From Oscillospiraceae bacterium (GTDB taxonomy: Bacteria; Bacillota; Clostridia; Oscillospirales; Acutalibacteraceae), in the NCBI GenBank assembly GCA_015065935.1, contig SVPI01000006.1, positions 17,112-81,111 on the forward strand: a DNA stretch of 64,000 nt, read 5' to 3'. The number at the start of each line of letters is the position of its first letter. Within the stretch, counting starts at the first letter, position 1. Positions 1 to 7,433 of this stretch are shown here, in pieces. A model generated the notes under the pieces. It searched no databases, was not told the DNA's origin, and saw nothing but the letters and a program-made list of their open reading frames with translations. Both the position numbers and the translations under genes were made by a program.

Positions 1-153
1 TGCGTAAAAGCCGAAATCGCTCTCTTCCGAAAGCCATTTAAAATATCTGCTTAAATAATAAGAGTTTTGTTGCATCATGTGCATCTGCTTTATTGCCCCC
101 GCAGCGCCTGCAAGGCAAAGAGAAACGGCAGATAATAAAATAAAAATGTTCAT
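1..153 (-). CDS. N-terminus of a MurF-like Mur ligase family protein (partial)
   Basis: Only the first 51 codons are inside the window; the gene runs off the left edge. It starts at ATG 153 (minus strand), 12 bases past the stop of the hydrolase gene, with AGAGG overlapping that stop, so the two are co-transcribed. The peptide has one hydrophobic segment (about residues 2-20) followed by HMMQQNSYYLSRYFKWL. From memory this short anchor plus an HM-x-Q-x-x-SY stretch is typical of clostridial MurF-type ligases that sit beside an alpha/beta hydrolase. The catalytic Mur domains are not visible here, so the assignment is inference from the N-terminus and neighbourhood. Confidence 0.5.
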   Translation of the reverse strand, partial: MNIFILLSAVSLCLAGAAGAIKQMHMMQQNSYYLSRYFKWLSEESDFGFYA

Positions 154-165
154 TTAACTATTCCT

Positions 166-924
166 CTACCCTAAAAAACTGTTTAATATTGCAATGGTCT
201 GAGCGGGCGCCTCGGCAAAGGCGAAATGTCCCGCACCCTTTATAACACAAAGGCCTGCATCATTAATAAGGCTTTCAATAATTTTAGCGTCAGCCAGGGG
301 GGTGGCTGTATCGTTTTCACCCCAAATAAGCAGGGTTGATGCCTTTATGCTCGGTAAAATATCACGAAGGTCGGTATTAACAAGGGAAACAAGGGTTTGC
401 CTTAGCACAGGCGGCGCGGCATTATAATCAGCCGAGCCATAGTGCTTTCTTGCTTTGTCCAGCAGACCTGCCGAAAAATTCTTTATAATCGGCAGGGTTA
501 AAACCCATTTAATTGCCTTAAAGCTTTTGGCTCTGAATTTTTGTTTTGCGGTTTTTTTAGGAATAAGACCTGCACAATCCAGCAAAACTATTTTTTTAGG
601 ATTAACCTTTTCTTTTGCACAAAGGGAAAGGGTTACCCTGCCGCCGTGGGAGTGACCCATCATAACAGGGTCTTTAATTTCAAGTTTATTTAAAAACTCT
701 AAAACAAAATCCTCATAGTCAGCAAGGGTCCAGGGGCTGTCCATAATTTCACTGCCGCCGCAACCCGGGAAATTGGGTGCAATAAGGCGATAGCGGTCCT
801 TTAAAGCGTTCATTATAGGGGCGAAGAAACGGCTTTCCGACCCCCAACCGTGAAGGAGCACAACGGGAGCACCCTGCCCCACATCCTCATAAATCACCTT
901 TTTTCCCTTAACGATTATCTCCAT
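166..924 (-). CDS. alpha/beta hydrolase
   Basis: A 252-residue single-domain alpha/beta hydrolase, cytoplasmic as no signal peptide is seen. The oxyanion-hole motif HGWG is at residues 25-28, the nucleophile elbow GHSHGG at 90-95 (Ser92), an acid-bearing strand LLIWGENDTATP near 200 and the catalytic His in GAGHFAF near 232, so the triad is complete. Substrate cannot be told from sequence. The partial MurF-like gene follows 12 bases downstream, which hints at a peptidoglycan-linked role (inference). The start ATG at 924 is preceded by AGGATGG. It is divergent from dusB. Confidence 0.85.
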   Translation of the reverse strand: MEIIVKGKKVIYEDVGQGAPVVLLHGWGSESRFFAPIMNALKDRYRLIAPNFPGCGGSEIMDSPWTLADYEDFVLEFLNKLEIKDPVMMGHSHGGRVTLSLCAKEKVNPKKIVLLDCAGLIPKKTAKQKFRAKSFKAIKWVLTLPIIKNFSAGLLDKARKHYGSADYNAAPPVLRQTLVSLVNTDLRDILPSIKASTLLIWGENDTATPLADAKIIESLINDAGLCVIKGAGHFAFAEAPAQTIAILNSFLG

Positions 925-1033
925 CTAAAATTTCCATCCTATGCAAAATTTGGCTATATACTAAATTATTATATCATTGTTTTAAAGAAAATAGAAGCAT
1001 AATTTTAAAAATATTTTAATATTATATATTTAC

Positions 1034-1062
1034 TTTACAAAAAGCCCCCTTTTTGATATAAT
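1034..1062 (+). promoter_or_regulatory. sigma-A promoter for dusB
   Basis: TTTACA (1034-1039), a 17-base spacer, then TATAAT (1057-1062). The predicted transcript start is near 1069, leaving a leader of about 25 bases before dusB. Confidence 0.8.
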
Positions 1063-1094
1063 TTTAGTATGATTTTGGGGCGGAGGTGGCACAA

Positions 1095-2069
1095 ATGAAA
1101 ATTGGAAATTTGGAAATTTCAGGCCACGCCGCTTTAGCCCCTATGGCAGGGGTTGCCGACCGCGCTATGCGGGAGCTTTGCCGAGAGGCAGGCGCCGCCT
1201 ACACCGTTGGGGAACTGACAAGCGCTAAAGGTGTTAGCATGGGAGATAAGAAATCTGCATCCTACCTTTTTATTGGCCAAAAGGAACGCCCCATGGCCTC
1301 CCAGCTTTTTGGCGGTGAAGCAAAAACAATGGCGTTAGCCGCAGAAGCTGCCGCGAAATATGAACCTGATTTTATTGACATAAATATGGGCTGCCCCGCC
1401 CCCAAGGTTGCGGGAAACGGCGGGGGAAGCGCATTGCTCAAAGAGCCCCAAAAAGCGGGCGAAATTGTTAAGGCGGTTAAAAGCTCAGTAAACCTGCCTG
1501 TAACGGTTAAAATCAGAATAGGTTGGGATGAAAACTCAGTAAACGGCGTTGAGTTTGCCAAAATTTTAGAGGCGGCGGGCGCCGATGCCATAACCGTTCA
1601 CGGCAGAACCAGAAAACAAATGTATGCCCCGCCTGTTGATTATGATACCATTAGAAAAATTAAAGAGGCTGTAAGTGTTCCCATTATTGCCAACGGTGAT
1701 ATTGTAGATGGTCCCACGGCAAAGGCGGTAAAGGAGAAAACAGGCGCCGATTTTCTTATGGTGGGCAGGGCCGCAATGGGTAATCCCTTTGTTTTTAAAA
1801 GCATAAACCACTTTTTTAAAACGGGCGAAATTCTCCCCGAGCCGACCCTTGAGGAAAGAATTGCCACCCTGCGCCGCCACGTTGAGCTTATGTGCCGCTA
1901 TAAAGACCCTTATGTTGCAATGCTGGAGGCGCGAAAGCACACAGCCTGGTATATGAAGGGCCTGAAAGGCGCCGCAAGCCTCAGAAAACTTTGCGGAGAA
2001 ATTAAAGAAATCGGCGATATTGATTATATTTGTGAAAAAATATGGGAGGAAAATAAAAATGAAAACTAA
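1095..2069 (+). CDS. dusB: tRNA-dihydrouridine synthase
   Basis: FMN-dependent reduction of uridine to dihydrouridine in the tRNA D-loop. The TIM-barrel Dus fold is recognised from APMAGVADRAMRELC at the N-terminus, the active-site NMGCPAPKV (catalytic Cys) near residue 100, VKIRIGW and VHGRTRKQMY, and the FMN phosphate-binding GDI and MVGRAAMGNPF segments. Length 324 residues is normal for DusB. I chose ATG 1095 rather than the in-frame GTG 1086, because GGAGG (1082-1086) overlaps that GTG and lies 8 bases from the ATG. The downstream lipoprotein gene overlaps its 3' end, so both share the promoter at 1034. Confidence 0.93.
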   Translation: MKIGNLEISGHAALAPMAGVADRAMRELCREAGAAYTVGELTSAKGVSMGDKKSASYLFIGQKERPMASQLFGGEAKTMALAAEAAAKYEPDFIDINMGCPAPKVAGNGGGSALLKEPQKAGEIVKAVKSSVNLPVTVKIRIGWDENSVNGVEFAKILEAAGADAITVHGRTRKQMYAPPVDYDTIRKIKEAVSVPIIANGDIVDGPTAKAVKEKTGADFLMVGRAAMGNPFVFKSINHFFKTGEILPEPTLEERIATLRRHVELMCRYKDPYVAMLEARKHTAWYMKGLKGAASLRKLCGEIKEIGDIDYICEKIWEENKNEN

Positions 2070-2856
2070 AACAGTCGCTCTTGTTTTGTGCTTTGCCCTG
2101 CTCTTTGCCCTTTGCGGCTGCGCGGGAAACGACATTGTTGGCAGCTCTCAGGTATCTTCATCAATGGCGCAGGTTGGGACAAGCTCGGCCGATTCAAGCG
2201 AAGCTTCAAGCCAGGTTTCAAGCGGAGCTTCCTCTGAGACCTCCTCCCTTATTTCCAATACCGATTACACCCCCATTGATACTGAGGAGTATCTTATGAT
2301 GCTGGTTAACCCCTGGGTTCCCCTGCCCGAGGGCTTTAAACCCAGAACCACCCCCATTCCCGCAGGCTATGGCACCTGGGCTAATATGCATTTTGCCACC
2401 GTTGGCTTTAACGACCTTATTGAGATGATGGACGATGCAAGAAGCGATGGCGCTAACCTTATTCTCGTTTCCTCAACCAGAACAATGGATGAACAGCGCG
2501 CCCTTTATAACAACAAGGTTAACCGCGTTATGGAGGCCAACCCCGATTACACAAGAAAGCAGGCCGAAATTGAGGCGGCAAAGGCGGTTGCTATTCCCGG
2601 CACCAGCGAGCATCAGCTGGGCCTTGCGGTTGACTTTAACTCAACCGAGGACAGCTTCAGAAATACAAAGGAGTTTGCCTGGCTTCAGGAAAACTGTTGG
2701 AATTATGGTTTTATCTACCGCTATCCCGATGACAAAACCGACACAACAGGAATTATCCCCGAGCCCTGGCACTATCGCTATGTTGGCAAGGAAAACGCCA
2801 AGCGCATAAAGACAAGCGGCAAGGTGTTTGAGGAATACTTAGCAACGCTTGACTAA
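2059..2856 (+). CDS. VanY-family D-alanyl-D-alanine carboxypeptidase lipoprotein (peptidase M15B)
   Basis: A 265-residue secreted lipoprotein. The signal peptide ends in the lipobox LCGC (lipidated Cys about residue 21), followed by a Ser-rich linker to about residue 65. The M15B zinc-peptidase motifs are present: SEHQLGLAVD (zinc His185 and Asp192) and EPWHYRYVG (catalytic Glu, zinc His238). The family trims the terminal D-Ala from peptidoglycan stem peptides outside the membrane; no vanR/vanS or vanHAX genes are near, so this is a housekeeping-type enzyme, not evidence of glycopeptide resistance. The start ATG 2059 lies inside the end of dusB (stop 2067-2069) with GGGAGGA upstream, indicating translational coupling. 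Confidence 0.9.
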   Translation: MKTKTVALVLCFALLFALCGCAGNDIVGSSQVSSSMAQVGTSSADSSEASSQVSSGASSETSSLISNTDYTPIDTEEYLMMLVNPWVPLPEGFKPRTTPIPAGYGTWANMHFATVGFNDLIEMMDDARSDGANLILVSSTRTMDEQRALYNNKVNRVMEANPDYTRKQAEIEAAKAVAIPGTSEHQLGLAVDFNSTEDSFRNTKEFAWLQENCWNYGFIYRYPDDKTDTTGIIPEPWHYRYVGKENAKRIKTSGKVFEEYLATLD

Positions 2857-2875
2857 ACATTCCATTAAAATTTTT

Positions 2876-2903
2876 AAAACCCCCTTGTGTAAAAGGGGGT
2901 TTT
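2876..2903 (+). terminator. rho-independent terminator after the VanY-like gene
   Basis: Stem AAAACCCCCTT (2876-2886) pairs with AAGGGGGTTTT (2893-2903), leaving a 6-base loop and a T-rich 3' arm. It ends the dusB operon. Confidence 0.85.
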
Positions 2904-2940
2904 GTGTTAGAATGGCAAATGGCAAGAATATAATTTTTTT

Positions 2941-2967
2941 GTAGGGGACGATGCTAATATCGTCCCG
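2941..2967 (+). repeat. REP-like palindromic unit (single)
   Basis: GTAGGGGACGATGC then ATATCGTCCCG: GGGACGAT (2945-2952) pairs with ATCGTCCC (2959-2966). The same head (GTAGGGG) and hairpin plan recur at 22670-22697, 29951-30031 and 56884-56944 with different but still pairing stem bases. Confidence 0.7.
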
Positions 2968-3005
2968 AAATCAATAAATTTTATGAGAAGGATTGAATTT
3001 TAAAA

Positions 3006-3752
3006 ATGTCAGGACATTCCAAATGGAGTACCATTAAAAGAAAAAAGGAAAAGACCGACCAGGCCAGAGCCAAGGTTTTCACCAAAATCGGTAGAGAAAT
3101 TGCTATGGTTGTTAAGGCAGGCGGCCCCAATTTAAGCGAAAACAGCAAGCTTAAGGATGTTATTGCCAAGGCAAAGGCAGCCAATGTTCCCAACGAAAAC
3201 ATTGAGCGCATTATTAAAAAAGCCGCAGGAGAAGGCAACACCGATAACTATGAGGAAATTGTTTACGAGGGTTACGGCCCCTCGGGCGTTGCCGTTATAG
3301 TTGAAACCTTAACCGATAACCGCAACAGAACCGCAGGCGATATGCGCCATTATTTTGATAAGTTCGGCGGTAATCTCGGTCAGCCAGGTTCTGTTATGTT
3401 TATGTTCGAGCGCAAGGGTCTTATTTTAATTGAGGCCGAAGGCAAGGATGAGGAAACCGTTATGGATGCCGCACTTGAAGCCGGCGCTGAGGACTTTAAT
3501 TTCGAGGATGGCGACGTTTTCGAAATTTCTACCGACCCCAACGAGCTTGGCAAGGTGCGTGATGCGCTGGAAGCAAAGGGTTATTCCTTCTTGTCCGCTG
3601 AGGTTGCCTATGTTCCCTCGACGCTTACCACTTTAACCGATGAGGAAGCCATTACAAAAATGGAAAAGCTCATTGATATGCTGGAAGAAAATGATGATGT
3701 TCAGAACATCTGGCATAACTGGGATGCCCCCGAGGAGCCCGACGAGGACTAA
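3006..3752 (+). CDS. yebC: YebC/PmpR (TACO1) family protein
   Basis: The 248-residue protein starts with the family signature MSGHSKWSTIKRKKEKTDQA and continues RAKVFTKIGREI, with the acidic second and third domains (GPSGVAVIVETLTDNRNRT, GNLGQPGSVMFMF). Family members are DNA-binding regulators in proteobacteria; the Firmicute and mitochondrial members have been linked to translation of difficult (for example poly-proline) stretches, so the exact role here is open. The length is standard. GAAGGA lies upstream of the ATG. It is followed by a strong terminator and is convergent with the DUF3048 gene. Confidence 0.93.
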   Translation: MSGHSKWSTIKRKKEKTDQARAKVFTKIGREIAMVVKAGGPNLSENSKLKDVIAKAKAANVPNENIERIIKKAAGEGNTDNYEEIVYEGYGPSGVAVIVETLTDNRNRTAGDMRHYFDKFGGNLGQPGSVMFMFERKGLILIEAEGKDEETVMDAALEAGAEDFNFEDGDVFEISTDPNELGKVRDALEAKGYSFLSAEVAYVPSTLTTLTDEEAITKMEKLIDMLEENDDVQNIWHNWDAPEEPDED

Positions 3753-3770
3753 AAACATTATGTAAACTAA

Positions 3771-3797
3771 AAAGCCGTGCAATGCACGGCTTTTTTT
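3771..3797. terminator. bidirectional terminator between yebC and the DUF3048 gene
   Basis: AAAGCCGTGC (3771-3780) pairs with GCACGGCTTT (3784-3793) around a 3-base AAT loop, followed by a T run on the plus strand and preceded by an A run that serves the convergent minus-strand gene. Confidence 0.88.
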
Positions 3798-3804
3798 GTT
3801 TTTC

Positions 3805-4896
3805 TTATTCGGCTGCAGTCGATGAGGTTGCAGGTGGGGGTGCGGCGGTGAAATCAACACGGCCGGAGGAATTTATAATGCAAATCCAGGAATTGCCGGC
3901 GTTGGCCGAAAATGCACTGCCGTCAGCCTTTGTAAAGGTGAGGGGAGCATTATAATCGCCCTTTGCCCACTTGATTTCCTCGTATTTGCCATCACTTATA
4001 TAATAGCCCGAGCCGCTGTTTAAAAGCACCTCGCGGTGAACGCCGTCGGGATAATTTCTGATGGTTGTTTTAAGAACGAAAATGTTTTTAACGCTTACCC
4101 TGGCGCCTGTTTTATAGTCGGTGTGGAAGCTGCCGTTTCTGATTCGCTGATAAACACCAACATCGGCATTATATTTAAAGGAATCGGCATAACCGCCGTT
4201 AAAAACAACCCTAACATCCTGTGCAGTGGTGGCGGCAACCACAGGGGTTCCCTCCTCCGGCTCAGGCAGGAAGCTTATCCAGGTGTTTTTCTCGGTGGTG
4301 GTGCGCTTTTCCAGCTCCTCCATTCCCTTTATAATCTTATCGGCATTTGTGTACATTGTGTGCTCATAGGCAAAGCCGTTAGGCTCTCTGAAACCGTACT
4401 TTGCGGCAAGACCTGTGTTAATGTCCATATGGTCGGAACCAATGTTTTTAAAGTGTGCGGCGCAGTACCTGGGGTCAACACCACAGTGGAGGAACAATGC
4501 ATCGTGACCGCAGGCAAGGTCGTTAAAAGGAATGCGGGCAGAACGAACAGGGCCCACCTGTCCCGCAATGGAAATATCCTTAAAAACAGCCAGCAGTCGG
4601 GTTGTTCCGCCCTCAACCTCGGTCTCGTAAATAATATCGGCATTTGTAAGGGAGGTTTGCACGCTTTCAACAGCATTGTTAACCGACACAGCCACAGGGC
4701 GCAGGTTCACCTTTTCGGGGGTGAGGGTCTTTTCGCCTGTTAGGGGGTTGGTTTCGTAAACAATAACCTCCTCAACCCTTGAAATAAGTGATGAGGCAAA
4801 GCCATCATCAATATCAAGTGTGGGCGAGCCGCCGGAGCAACCGCACAAAAACAAAAGACAAACTGCAAGAAGCAGGCAAACAATTTTTTTACCCAT
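3805..4896 (-). CDS. DUF3048 (YerB-like) lipoprotein
   Basis: A 363-residue lipoprotein. The signal peptide MGKKIVCLLLAVCLLFLCGC ends at lipidated Cys20. The N-terminal DUF3048 domain is recognised from VAVSVNNAVESVQTSLTNAD, IIYETEVEGGTTRLLAVF and GPVRSARIPF; the C-terminal DUF3048 half carries VFNGGYADSFKYN and DGVHREVLLNSGSGYYI. Function is unknown; the family is extracytoplasmic and widespread in Firmicutes. The open frame extends upstream to 4974, but that ATG lies outside the transcript predicted from the promoter at 4933-4961; ATG 4896 has AAAGGGG upstream and gives a proper signal peptide. The C-terminus is a low-complexity PPPATSSTAAE tail. Confidence 0.88.
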   Translation of the reverse strand: MGKKIVCLLLAVCLLFLCGCSGGSPTLDIDDGFASSLISRVEEVIVYETNPLTGEKTLTPEKVNLRPVAVSVNNAVESVQTSLTNADIIYETEVEGGTTRLLAVFKDISIAGQVGPVRSARIPFNDLACGHDALFLHCGVDPRYCAAHFKNIGSDHMDINTGLAAKYGFREPNGFAYEHTMYTNADKIIKGMEELEKRTTTEKNTWISFLPEPEEGTPVVAATTAQDVRVVFNGGYADSFKYNADVGVYQRIRNGSFHTDYKTGARVSVKNIFVLKTTIRNYPDGVHREVLLNSGSGYYISDGKYEEIKWAKGDYNAPLTFTKADGSAFSANAGNSWICIINSSGRVDFTAAPPPATSSTAAE

Positions 4897-4932
4897 AGTC
4901 AGTATTAACCCCTTTAAAAAGTGTATATAATA

Positions 4933-4961
4933 ATTATATACCTTTTTATCCTTCCTTTCAA
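4933..4961 (-). promoter_or_regulatory. sigma-A promoter for the DUF3048 lipoprotein
   Basis: On the minus strand TTGAAA (4961 to 4956), 17 bases, TATAAT (4938 to 4933). The transcript would start near 4926, which fixes the coding start at 4896. Confidence 0.8.
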
Positions 4962-5031
4962 TGGTTTTTATCAAAGTTTGACAGGTTTTTTCTGGAAAAA
5001 AGGGGGTTTAAAAAATTTTTTAAATTTCCTA

Positions 5032-5060
5032 TTGATTTTATTTTTCTTTTGTGATACAAT
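5032..5060 (+). promoter_or_regulatory. promoter for tRNA-Arg
   Basis: TTGATT (5032-5037), 17 bases, TACAAT (5055-5060), about 24 bases before the mature tRNA 5' end. Confidence 0.78.
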
Positions 5061-5083
5061 ACTTTAGCATCAAAAAAATAAAT

Positions 5084-5160
5084 GCGCTTTTAGCTCAGCT
5101 GGATAGAGCGTTTGGCTACGGACCAAAAGGTCAGGGGTTCGAATCCCTTAAAGCGCGCCA
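5084..5160 (+). tRNA. tRNA-Arg (anticodon ACG)
   Basis: A complete cloverleaf of 77 bases. The acceptor stem GCGCTTT pairs with AAAGCGC; the D-arm is GCTC...GAGC; the anticodon stem TTTGG/CCAAA closes loop CTACGGA with anticodon ACG (A34 is normally deaminated to inosine by TadA, encoded at 20863). The T-arm is AGGGG-TTCGAAT-CCCTT; the discriminator is G and CCA is encoded. A single-gene transcription unit with its own promoter and terminator. Confidence 0.96.
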
Positions 5161-5199
5161 AAAACGAGAATCGCACATTGTGCGGTTCTCGTTTTTTTC
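5161..5199 (+). terminator. terminator of tRNA-Arg
   Basis: AACGAGAATCGCAC pairs with GTGCGGTTCTCGTT around an ATT loop, followed by a run of seven T. It begins directly after the CCA end. Confidence 0.88.
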
Positions 5200-5203
5200 T
5201 ATT

Positions 5204-5357
5204 CGCGCTTTAAGGGATGAGGACCCCGAGGGGTTCGTCGAAGCAGCCGAAAAGGCGCGATAGCCTTTTCGGACTGTGAAGTCTCGAGCAACGCAGATTT
5301 TTCGCAACCGTTCGGAACGGTCGAAAAATCAAGCAGCGCAGAGTATCCCGTTAAGGC
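5204..5357. repeat. palindromic block next to tRNA-Arg, carrying an inverted tRNA 3' end
   Basis: Non-coding block. It opens with a perfect 15-base inverted copy (5204-5218) of the tRNA 3' end (5143-5157) and closes with a near-direct copy, ATCCCGTTAAGGC (5345-5357). In between are two clear hairpins: CCGAAAAGGC/GCCTTTTCGG (5247-5272) and GATTTTTCG/CGAAAAATC enclosing ACCGTT/AACGGT (5296-5330). I see no ORF of credible composition. The following 5358-5470 holds a pyrimidine-rich run (TTCTCTTCTCTC) then a purine-rich run, and nothing else I can name. Confidence 0.6.
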
Positions 5358-5479
5358 TGTATTTTAAAATAAAAGCCGTATTTTCTTTTTGTTCTCTTCT
5401 CTCTTCTCTCAAATTGTCGTTTCCAGATAAAAGATAAGAAAGAAAAGATAAGAGAAAAGGTGCTTTGCTGCGCGAAGCG

Positions 5480-5508
5480 TTGATTTAAAGAGTTAATTCT
5501 GATATAAT
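5480..5508 (+). promoter_or_regulatory. promoter upstream of the truncated gene and barstar 1
   Basis: TTGATT (5480-5485), 17 bases, TATAAT (5503-5508). It would transcribe the 39-codon remnant at 5519 and the barstar gene. Confidence 0.7.
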
Positions 5509-5518
5509 CCAGTCAGAG

Positions 5519-5638
5519 ATGAACATAATAAACAGTCCATTACTTGATAAATCTCTTGATTTTGCAAGACAAATTGTTTTATTTTACGAAAAATATTTTA
5601 AAACAAGAAAAGATACAACTATTGTTTCTGTTTTTTGA
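5519..5638 (+). pseudogene. N-terminal remnant of a four-helix-bundle (S23/IVS-like) protein
   Basis: The 39-codon frame reads MNIINSPLLDKSLDFARQIV, then LFYEKYFKTRKDTTIVSVF, then TGA. The pattern resembles the first helix of four-helix-bundle proteins (23S rRNA intervening-sequence/avd-like family, usually about 115-125 residues, N-terminus like LLDKSLDFAxRIVKLYKYL). The remaining three helices are absent, so I read it as a truncated gene. Similarity is from memory and short, so it could also be a small functional ORF. Confidence 0.5.
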
Positions 5639-5659
5639 AATTGTATAGGAGGTAAAAAA

Positions 5660-5977
5660 GTGAATTATAATGATTATCACGCGTTTAAAGAAATAACCGA
5701 AAACCCTATAATATTAGATTTTTCCAAATGCAAATATTTAGGCGAAATTCACTTAATGCTTAAAGAAAAATTTGGTTTACCGGAGTATTACGGAGAAAAT
5801 TGGGATGCTCTTTGGGATTGTCTCAGATATTTATTTGATGATGAAAAATATGTTGTTGAAATACATAATTTGGATTCTTTAGATAAAAAATTGCAGCAAG
5901 AGTGCAAAATCATGTTAAGAGTTTTTGATAGAGTTAATTCTATACAAAGCAATTTTTCATATAAAATCATATCATAA
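5660..5977 (+). CDS. barstar-family ribonuclease inhibitor (orphan)
   Basis: 105 residues. The core LPEYYGENWDALWDCL (about residues 43-58) is nearly identical to the barstar segment that plugs the barnase active site, preceded by LDFSKCKYLGEIHLMLKEKF. Barstars are cytoplasmic inhibitors of barnase-type RNases and often act as immunity proteins for polymorphic toxins. No ribonuclease gene is adjacent, so this is an orphan inhibitor. The start is GTG 5660 with AGGAGGT (5647-5653) six bases away. Terminated by the hairpin at 6006. The AT-rich codon use differs from the surrounding housekeeping genes, which suggests acquisition. Confidence 0.88.
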   Translation: MNYNDYHAFKEITENPIILDFSKCKYLGEIHLMLKEKFGLPEYYGENWDALWDCLRYLFDDEKYVVEIHNLDSLDKKLQQECKIMLRVFDRVNSIQSNFSYKIIS

Positions 5978-6005
5978 AACTATTTGTTTGTTCTAAATAT
6001 TATGT

Positions 6006-6038
6006 AAACCTCGGCATCTCTGCCGAGGTTTATTTTTT
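6006..6038 (+). terminator. terminator after barstar 1
   Basis: AAACCTCGGCA (6006-6016) pairs with TGCCGAGGTTT (6021-6031) with a 4-base loop, followed by TATTTTTTT. Its 5' arm overlaps one copy of the recurrent GTTTACATAAT motif (minus strand, 5999-6009). Confidence 0.85.
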
Positions 6039-6068
6039 TAGAGTGTTTTGGGTGTAAAAGCCTCCCTT

Positions 6069-7433
6069 TTATCTCTCCGAAAGCCTTCTCACCTTTTCCT
6101 TCAAATCCTGTGTGAAATCGCTTTCCTTTACACGCCAGCACCAATTATCCTCGCTCCGGCTCCCCGGGGTGTTAATGCGGGCTTCGTTTCCCCTTTCCAG
6201 ATAATCTGCAAATGGAATTATAACAGTATCTGCCCTGCTGTTCATTGCCAGGGTTATCAGCTTTTCGCAGGGTGTAAAGCCTAAATCTCCACACAAAAGG
6301 GACACTCTTTTTTTGGTAGCCTCATCGGCATTTTCATACCAGGCTTCGGCTGTATCGTTATCGTGGGTGCCTGTGTAGCAGACACAGTTTTTTTCAAAAT
6401 TTTTAGGCAAAAAGGGGTTGTCCTCCCTGCCATCAAAGGCGAACTGAAGCACCTTCATTGTGGGAAAGCCTGTTTTTTCAAGTAGCCTTTTAAGGTCATC
6501 GTCAGAGCATCCCAGGTCCTCGGCAATAACCTGAACTTTGGAAAACTCTTTTTTAAGCGCCTCGAAAAATGGCAGACCTACACCCTTAAACCACTGCCCG
6601 CCCTTGGCGGTTTTTTCTCCGCTTGGCACGGCATAAAAGGAGGAAAAGGCGCGAAAATGGTCAAGGCGCACACAGTCGTAAAGAGCGGCGGCCTGATTTA
6701 TTCTTTGCCGCCAAAATTTGAAGCCATCGGCGCGCTGTTTTTCAAAATTGTAAACGGGGGTTTCCCATAGTTGGCCTTCCTGTGAAAACTCATCGGGCGG
6801 CACACCGGAAAGCAGTGTGGGGGTTAAATCCTCACCCACCTTAAAGTTTTTAGGATTTGATATTATGTCAACCGAATTTGCCCCCACATAAAAGGGTAAA
6901 TCGCCAATAATTTTAACGCCGCTTTTATTGGCATACCTGCGAATATTTTCCCACTGTGAAAAAAAGAAAAACTGCAACACCTTTATAATATTTTGGGGTA
7001 TTTTTTCTCTTTTTTCACGGTATTTTGCATAATCCGAAAGCCAAAATTCGTTTTCCTTTAAAAATTTTAAAAATTCCTTATCCTGCTTAAAATTCTTTGC
7101 CGCCAAAATTAGCCAAGGCATTTTTTCGGCTTTAACGGCGGCATAATCCACCCTGGCGGAGTTTTCCGGCCCCTCAGGTTTTTCCTTTAAATAACCTTTC
7201 TTATAAAGCTCCTCAAGGTCAATAAAAAGCTCATTGCCTGCAAAGGCGCTAAGGCAGGAATAGGGGGAGTTGCCCTGCCCAACCGGTCCGATGGGCAGAA
7301 TCTGCCAATAATTTTGCCCTGTTTCCTTTAAAAAATCAATAAAAAAGCGGGCACCCACACCTAAGGTGCCAATGCCCTCCTCCCCGGGTAGGGAAAAAAC
7401 AGGCAGCAAAATGCCCTTACCCCTTGACTGCAC
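6069..7433 (-). CDS. malQ: 4-alpha-glucanotransferase (amylomaltase, GH77)
   Basis: Transfers alpha-1,4-glucan segments between malto-oligosaccharides, releasing glucose; cytoplasmic. GH77 motifs: SLPGEEGIGTLG and YWQILPIGPVGQGNSPY near the N-terminus, VRLDHFRAF with the nucleophile Asp, VIAEDLG with the acid/base Glu, and YTGTHDNDT with the third catalytic Asp. At 454 residues it is shorter than the usual roughly 490-510, but all catalytic motifs are intact. It is the last gene of the minus-strand importer operon and overlaps the upstream permease by 17 bases, so translation is likely coupled. Confidence 0.94.
   Translation of the reverse strand: MQSRGKGILLPVFSLPGEEGIGTLGVGARFFIDFLKETGQNYWQILPIGPVGQGNSPYSCLSAFAGNELFIDLEELYKKGYLKEKPEGPENSARVDYAAVKAEKMPWLILAAKNFKQDKEFLKFLKENEFWLSDYAKYREKREKIPQNIIKVLQFFFFSQWENIRRYANKSGVKIIGDLPFYVGANSVDIISNPKNFKVGEDLTPTLLSGVPPDEFSQEGQLWETPVYNFEKQRADGFKFWRQRINQAAALYDCVRLDHFRAFSSFYAVPSGEKTAKGGQWFKGVGLPFFEALKKEFSKVQVIAEDLGCSDDDLKRLLEKTGFPTMKVLQFAFDGREDNPFLPKNFEKNCVCYTGTHDNDTAEAWYENADEATKKRVSLLCGDLGFTPCEKLITLAMNSRADTVIIPFADYLERGNEARINTPGSRSEDNWCWRVKESDFTQDLKEKVRRLSER

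Noticed and set aside
2059..2856. VanY-like gene as evidence of vancomycin resistance.
   Set aside because: No vanRS, vanHAX or related genes are nearby; this M15B enzyme type is common in non-resistant Clostridia.
4036..4743. Long open frame (235 codons) on the plus strand opposite the DUF3048 lipoprotein gene.
   Set aside because: Composition is that of an antisense shadow, no ribosome site, and the opposite strand has clear domain matches.
5051..5263. A 70-codon frame running through the tRNA gene and the palindromic block.
   Set aside because: It overlaps a perfect tRNA and its terminator; no ribosome site.
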